A DNA stretch of 8,548 nt. Source: Bacteroidota bacterium. GTDB taxonomy: Bacteria > Bacteroidota > Bacteroidia > Bacteroidales > Marinifilaceae. Below, in pieces: positions 6,694-8,548 of the stretch. The stretch covers positions 1-8,548 of the forward strand of contig JAEXFF010000362.1 in the NCBI GenBank assembly GCA_023400335.1. Direction: 5' to 3'. The notes under the pieces are model-generated. The model saw nothing but the letters and a program-made list of their open reading frames with translations, did no database searches and was not told where the DNA came from. A program made the translations under genes and the position numbers. Position 1 is the stretch's first letter. Each line of letters begins with the position of its first letter.

Positions 6694-8055
6694 TCACTCC
6701 AAATTTTTGAGTTTTATATTGTATTCTTCTATTTTCCGGTATAAGGTTGTGAGACCGATATGCATTAAACGAGCGGCTTCTGTCTTATTACCCGCCGTAT
6801 ATTGTAGTACTTTGAGAATATGTTTCTTTTCCATACCAGCTAACTCAAAATCCGAAAGAACAGGTTCCCCGCTCTGAATAGCCTGTGCATTTTGAATTTC
6901 AATGGGCAAGTCTGTCACCATTAACCGGTCGTCCCCGGCAATAATCATACTCCGCTCTATGACATTCCTCAATTCCCTTACATTTCCCTTCCAGGTATGT
7001 TTTTTCAAAGCTTCTATATAGGCAGGCTCAATAGTACTTATATGCTTTCCCACTTTTTTTTCAAATAACTTTACAAACGAGTTTACATAACCTTGAATAT
7101 CCTCCGGCCGTTCTCTTAAAGGGGGCAAATGAATCTGAAATACCGACAAGCGGTAAAACAAATCTTCCCGGAAATGTCCTTCTGCTATCTCTTTTTGTAA
7201 ATCCCGGTTCGTTGCCGCAATCACTCTTACATCTACTTTTGCCGGTTTTGTGTCTCCGACTTTAATAAATTCACCGGTTTCCAATATACGTAGAAGTTTA
7301 GCCTGTAAATCAAAAGCCAGTTCTCCGATTTCATCTAAAAAAATAGTGCCTTTATCTGCTTCTTCAAACAAACCTTTCTTATCTTTGAAAGCTCCGGTAA
7401 AAGCTCCGGCTTTATGACCGAACATCTCACTTTCCAATAAATCCTTTGTAAAAGAAGAACAATTAACGGCCACAAAAGCCTTCTGTATACGGGAACTATT
7501 ATCGTGAATAGCCCGGGCAAACACTTCTTTTCCGGTACCGGTTTCCCCCGTTAACAAAACAGGTACATCCGTACCGGCTACTTTCTCAGCTAGTTCCACT
7601 GCCTCTTTCAAAATCCGGGAGCTACCTAAAATACGTTCGAAAGAACATTTTTTATCTCTATTTCCTTCAGAGAACTGCATCTCCTGGGCAGCCAGAGCTT
7701 TTCCCATAGCCTGGCTTAAAAGAGGAATAATTTTATTGTTGTCATCTCCTTTGGTAATATAATCAAAGGCTCCATTTTTTATAGCCTGTACCCCATCCGG
7801 AATATTCCCATGAGCCGTAAGCATTATAATCTCTGCACAAGGCTTAACTTTTTTTATCTCCTTTACTAAATCCACTCCATTTCCGTCCGGTAAGCGGACA
7901 TCACACAATACGACTGCCGGATCAGTGATCAGCAATTGTTTCATTCCTGATTTGCAGCTATCAGCCTGTACAACCTCATAGCCTTCCAAACCAATTATAC
8001 GGGACAATAATCTCCTTAACTGATTTTCGTCATCTATAATCAAAACTTTTCCCAT
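6694..8055 (-). CDS. NtrC-family sigma-54-dependent response regulator
   Basis: Phosphorylation-controlled activator of sigma-54 RNA polymerase, 453 residues, three intact domains. Receiver, 1-120: acidic pocket Asp8/Asp9, phospho-acceptor Asp52 in CDVRLPDGNG, Thr80 and Lys102. AAA+ domain, about 139-370: Walker A GETGTGKE at 170-177, the sigma-54 contact loop GAFTGA at 217-222, Walker B GTIFLDEIGEL at 236-246, FREDLFYRL with arginines 296 and 302, and GNVREL at 357-362. C-terminal Fis-type helix-turn-helix, about 424-446: KTEAARLMHIGLTTLYRKIE. The ATG at 8055 has AGGAG 3 nt upstream and a well-placed promoter. No histidine kinase is in the window, so its partner is unknown. The divergent metallopeptidase gene carries a sigma-54 promoter and is the best candidate target. 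NtrC-family regulators are named for many pathways, and the sequence alone does not choose among them. Confidence 0.95.
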   Translation of the reverse strand: MGKVLIIDDENQLRRLLSRIIGLEGYEVVQADSCKSGMKQLLITDPAVVLCDVRLPDGNGVDLVKEIKKVKPCAEIIMLTAHGNIPDGVQAIKNGAFDYITKGDDNNKIIPLLSQAMGKALAAQEMQFSEGNRDKKCSFERILGSSRILKEAVELAEKVAGTDVPVLLTGETGTGKEVFARAIHDNSSRIQKAFVAVNCSSFTKDLLESEMFGHKAGAFTGAFKDKKGLFEEADKGTIFLDEIGELAFDLQAKLLRILETGEFIKVGDTKPAKVDVRVIAATNRDLQKEIAEGHFREDLFYRLSVFQIHLPPLRERPEDIQGYVNSFVKLFEKKVGKHISTIEPAYIEALKKHTWKGNVRELRNVIERSMIIAGDDRLMVTDLPIEIQNAQAIQSGEPVLSDFELAGMEKKHILKVLQYTAGNKTEAARLMHIGLTTLYRKIEEYNIKLKNLE

Positions 8056-8058
8056 AAT

Positions 8059-8063
8059 CTCCT
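8059..8063 (-). promoter_or_regulatory. Ribosome binding site of the response regulator gene
   Basis: AGGAG on the minus strand, only 3 nt from the ATG at 8055. The spacing is short, but it supports this start; the receiver domain begins directly with MGKVLIIDDE, as expected for the family. Confidence 0.5.
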
Positions 8064-8072
8064 GTTTACTTG

Positions 8073-8102
8073 CAAAAATAAAAATAACTCTCCGGAAAAC
8101 AA
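8073..8102 (-). promoter_or_regulatory. Bacteroidetes housekeeping promoter of the response regulator gene
   Basis: On the minus strand TTG (8102-8100) is followed after exactly 19 bp by TATTTTTG (8080-8073), matching the TTG / TAnnTTTG (-33/-7) promoter of Bacteroidetes. Transcription would start around 8066, giving a leader of only about 10 nt before the ATG at 8055. It is the only upstream region in the window where both halves fit. Confidence 0.6.
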
Positions 8103-8130
8103 CTCTTTCTATTTTCTATTTGCGGAACAA

Positions 8131-8165
8131 GCATTTTGTCAGTAATTGTTAAATTATTCAAAAGC
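8131..8165. promoter_or_regulatory. Imperfect dyad, candidate enhancer site of the sigma-54 regulator
   Basis: Outer arms GCATTTTG (8131-8138) and CAAAAGC (8159-8165) pair with one bulged A. Inside them TAATT (8143-8147) and AATTA (8152-8156) form a second perfect arm pair, nearly on the same centre. The centre is about 80 bp upstream of the start predicted from the sigma-54 promoter at 8205-8220, within the range where NtrC-type activators usually bind. The sequence is AT-rich and the assignment is inference. Confidence 0.3.
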
Positions 8166-8189
8166 GATCTGTAATAACGACATTCATCG

Positions 8190-8197
8190 TATCTTTG
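8190..8197 (+). promoter_or_regulatory. Possible second -7 box upstream of the metallopeptidase gene
   Basis: TATCTTTG matches TAnnTTTG exactly and lies 56 bp before the ATG at 8254. No TTG is found at the -33 distance. If active it would give a basal transcript starting near 8204, overlapping the sigma-54 promoter. Confidence 0.35.
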
Positions 8198-8204
8198 AGG
8201 AAAT

Positions 8205-8220
8205 TGGTACATTTTTTGCA
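8205..8220 (+). promoter_or_regulatory. Sigma-54 (-24/-12) promoter of the zinc metallopeptidase gene
   Basis: TGGTACATTTTTTGCA compared with the consensus TGGCACRNNNNTTGCW differs at one position only (T for C). The invariant GG (8206-8207) and GC (8218-8219) are exactly 10 bp apart, as required. With the GC at -13/-12, transcription would start near 8231, 23 nt before the ATG. The divergent neighbour is a sigma-54 activator with an intact GAFTGA loop, which makes the site much more credible. Confidence 0.75.
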
Positions 8221-8253
8221 CCTTTACAACAAACAGTTTAATCAACTATAAAT

Positions 8254-8548
8254 ATGGAACACACAACATTGTTTGCAGGTAATATGTGGATCTGGATTAT
8301 TTTTATTGGATTCACCCTGATTAGCTGGCTGATTAGTCAGCAACTTAAAAGCCGTTTTGTCAAATATTCAAAAATACCTACCGCCAACGGCATGAACGGA
8401 AAAGAGGTCGTAGAGAAAATGCTCCGGGACAACGGAATCACCGGAGTAAAAATCGGCAGTGTAGAAGGTCAGCTAACTGACCATTACAATCCTGTAGATA
8501 AAACCATAAATCTGAGTAAGGAAGTATATTATGGAAACAGTATAGCTG
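8254..8548 (+). CDS. Membrane-anchored zinc metallopeptidase, YugP-like (5' part)
   Basis: The first 98 residues of a protein cut by the window edge (full length usually about 230). An N-terminal membrane helix, about residues 10-28 (NMWIWIIFIGFTLISWL), is followed by the family signature: YSKIPTANGMNGKEVVEKML at 41-60, a glycine-rich stretch, then LTDHYNPVDKTINLS near 77-91 and EVYYGNSIA at the edge. This order (YSK-P, G-G-EV, LTDHY-P, L-LS--VY---S-A) is the N-terminal part of the Pfam Zn_peptidase_2/YugP family. The HExxH zinc motif normally follows within a few residues and lies just outside the window, so catalytic competence cannot be judged. It is probably an inner-membrane protease; substrates are unknown. 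The ATG at 8254 has no Shine-Dalgarno. A sigma-54 promoter precedes it. Confidence 0.9.
   Translation, partial: MEHTTLFAGNMWIWIIFIGFTLISWLISQQLKSRFVKYSKIPTANGMNGKEVVEKMLRDNGITGVKIGSVEGQLTDHYNPVDKTINLSKEVYYGNSIA

Noticed and set aside
6683..6702. Sigma-54-like sequence on the minus strand (TTGGAG ... TTTTGCGG) upstream of the amidohydrolase
   Set aside because: GG and GC are separated by 9 bp instead of the required 10, and it overlaps the last codons of the regulator gene.

Overview
The window most likely comes from a Bacteroidales chromosome (Bacteroidetes). Three things point there: a LruC-domain lipoprotein with a Bacteroidetes-style N-terminus, upstream regions carrying the TAnnTTTG -7 box typical of the phylum, and AT-rich start sites that mostly lack a Shine-Dalgarno sequence. 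The genus cannot be fixed from the sequence alone.

Positions 1-3064 (minus strand) hold the start of a high-affinity K+ uptake operon, kdpF-kdpA-kdpB. kdpF is a 30-residue gene easily missed by ORF callers. kdpA is complete. kdpB is cut by the window edge after 385 residues, so its C-terminal half and any kdpC or sensor genes lie outside. Positions 3065-3488 are a 424-bp AT-rich divergent spacer. Positions 3489-5126 (plus strand) encode a 545-residue LruC-domain lipoprotein, followed by a convincing intrinsic terminator at 5159-5193. Converging on it from the minus strand is an exported M20-family amidohydrolase (5313-6530). Upstream of that, on the same strand, is an NtrC-type sigma-54 response regulator (6694-8055). 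At the right edge, a membrane-anchored zinc metallopeptidase of the YugP type starts divergently at 8254 and runs off the window.

The most informative regulatory signal is in the 198-bp spacer between the regulator and the metallopeptidase. The regulator has a Bacteroidetes housekeeping promoter (TTG, 19 bp, TATTTTTG). The metallopeptidase has a near-consensus sigma-54 -24/-12 promoter (TGGTAC-N5-TTGCA), with an imperfect dyad about 80 bp upstream of the predicted start. The simplest reading is that the regulator activates the divergent metallopeptidase transcript. No -24/-12 element with correct spacing was found upstream of kdpF, so a regulator-Kdp link is not supported here. Nothing in the window amounts to a clearly new defence or mobile system. 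It looks like ordinary core and envelope gene content with one well-supported sigma-54 regulatory link.
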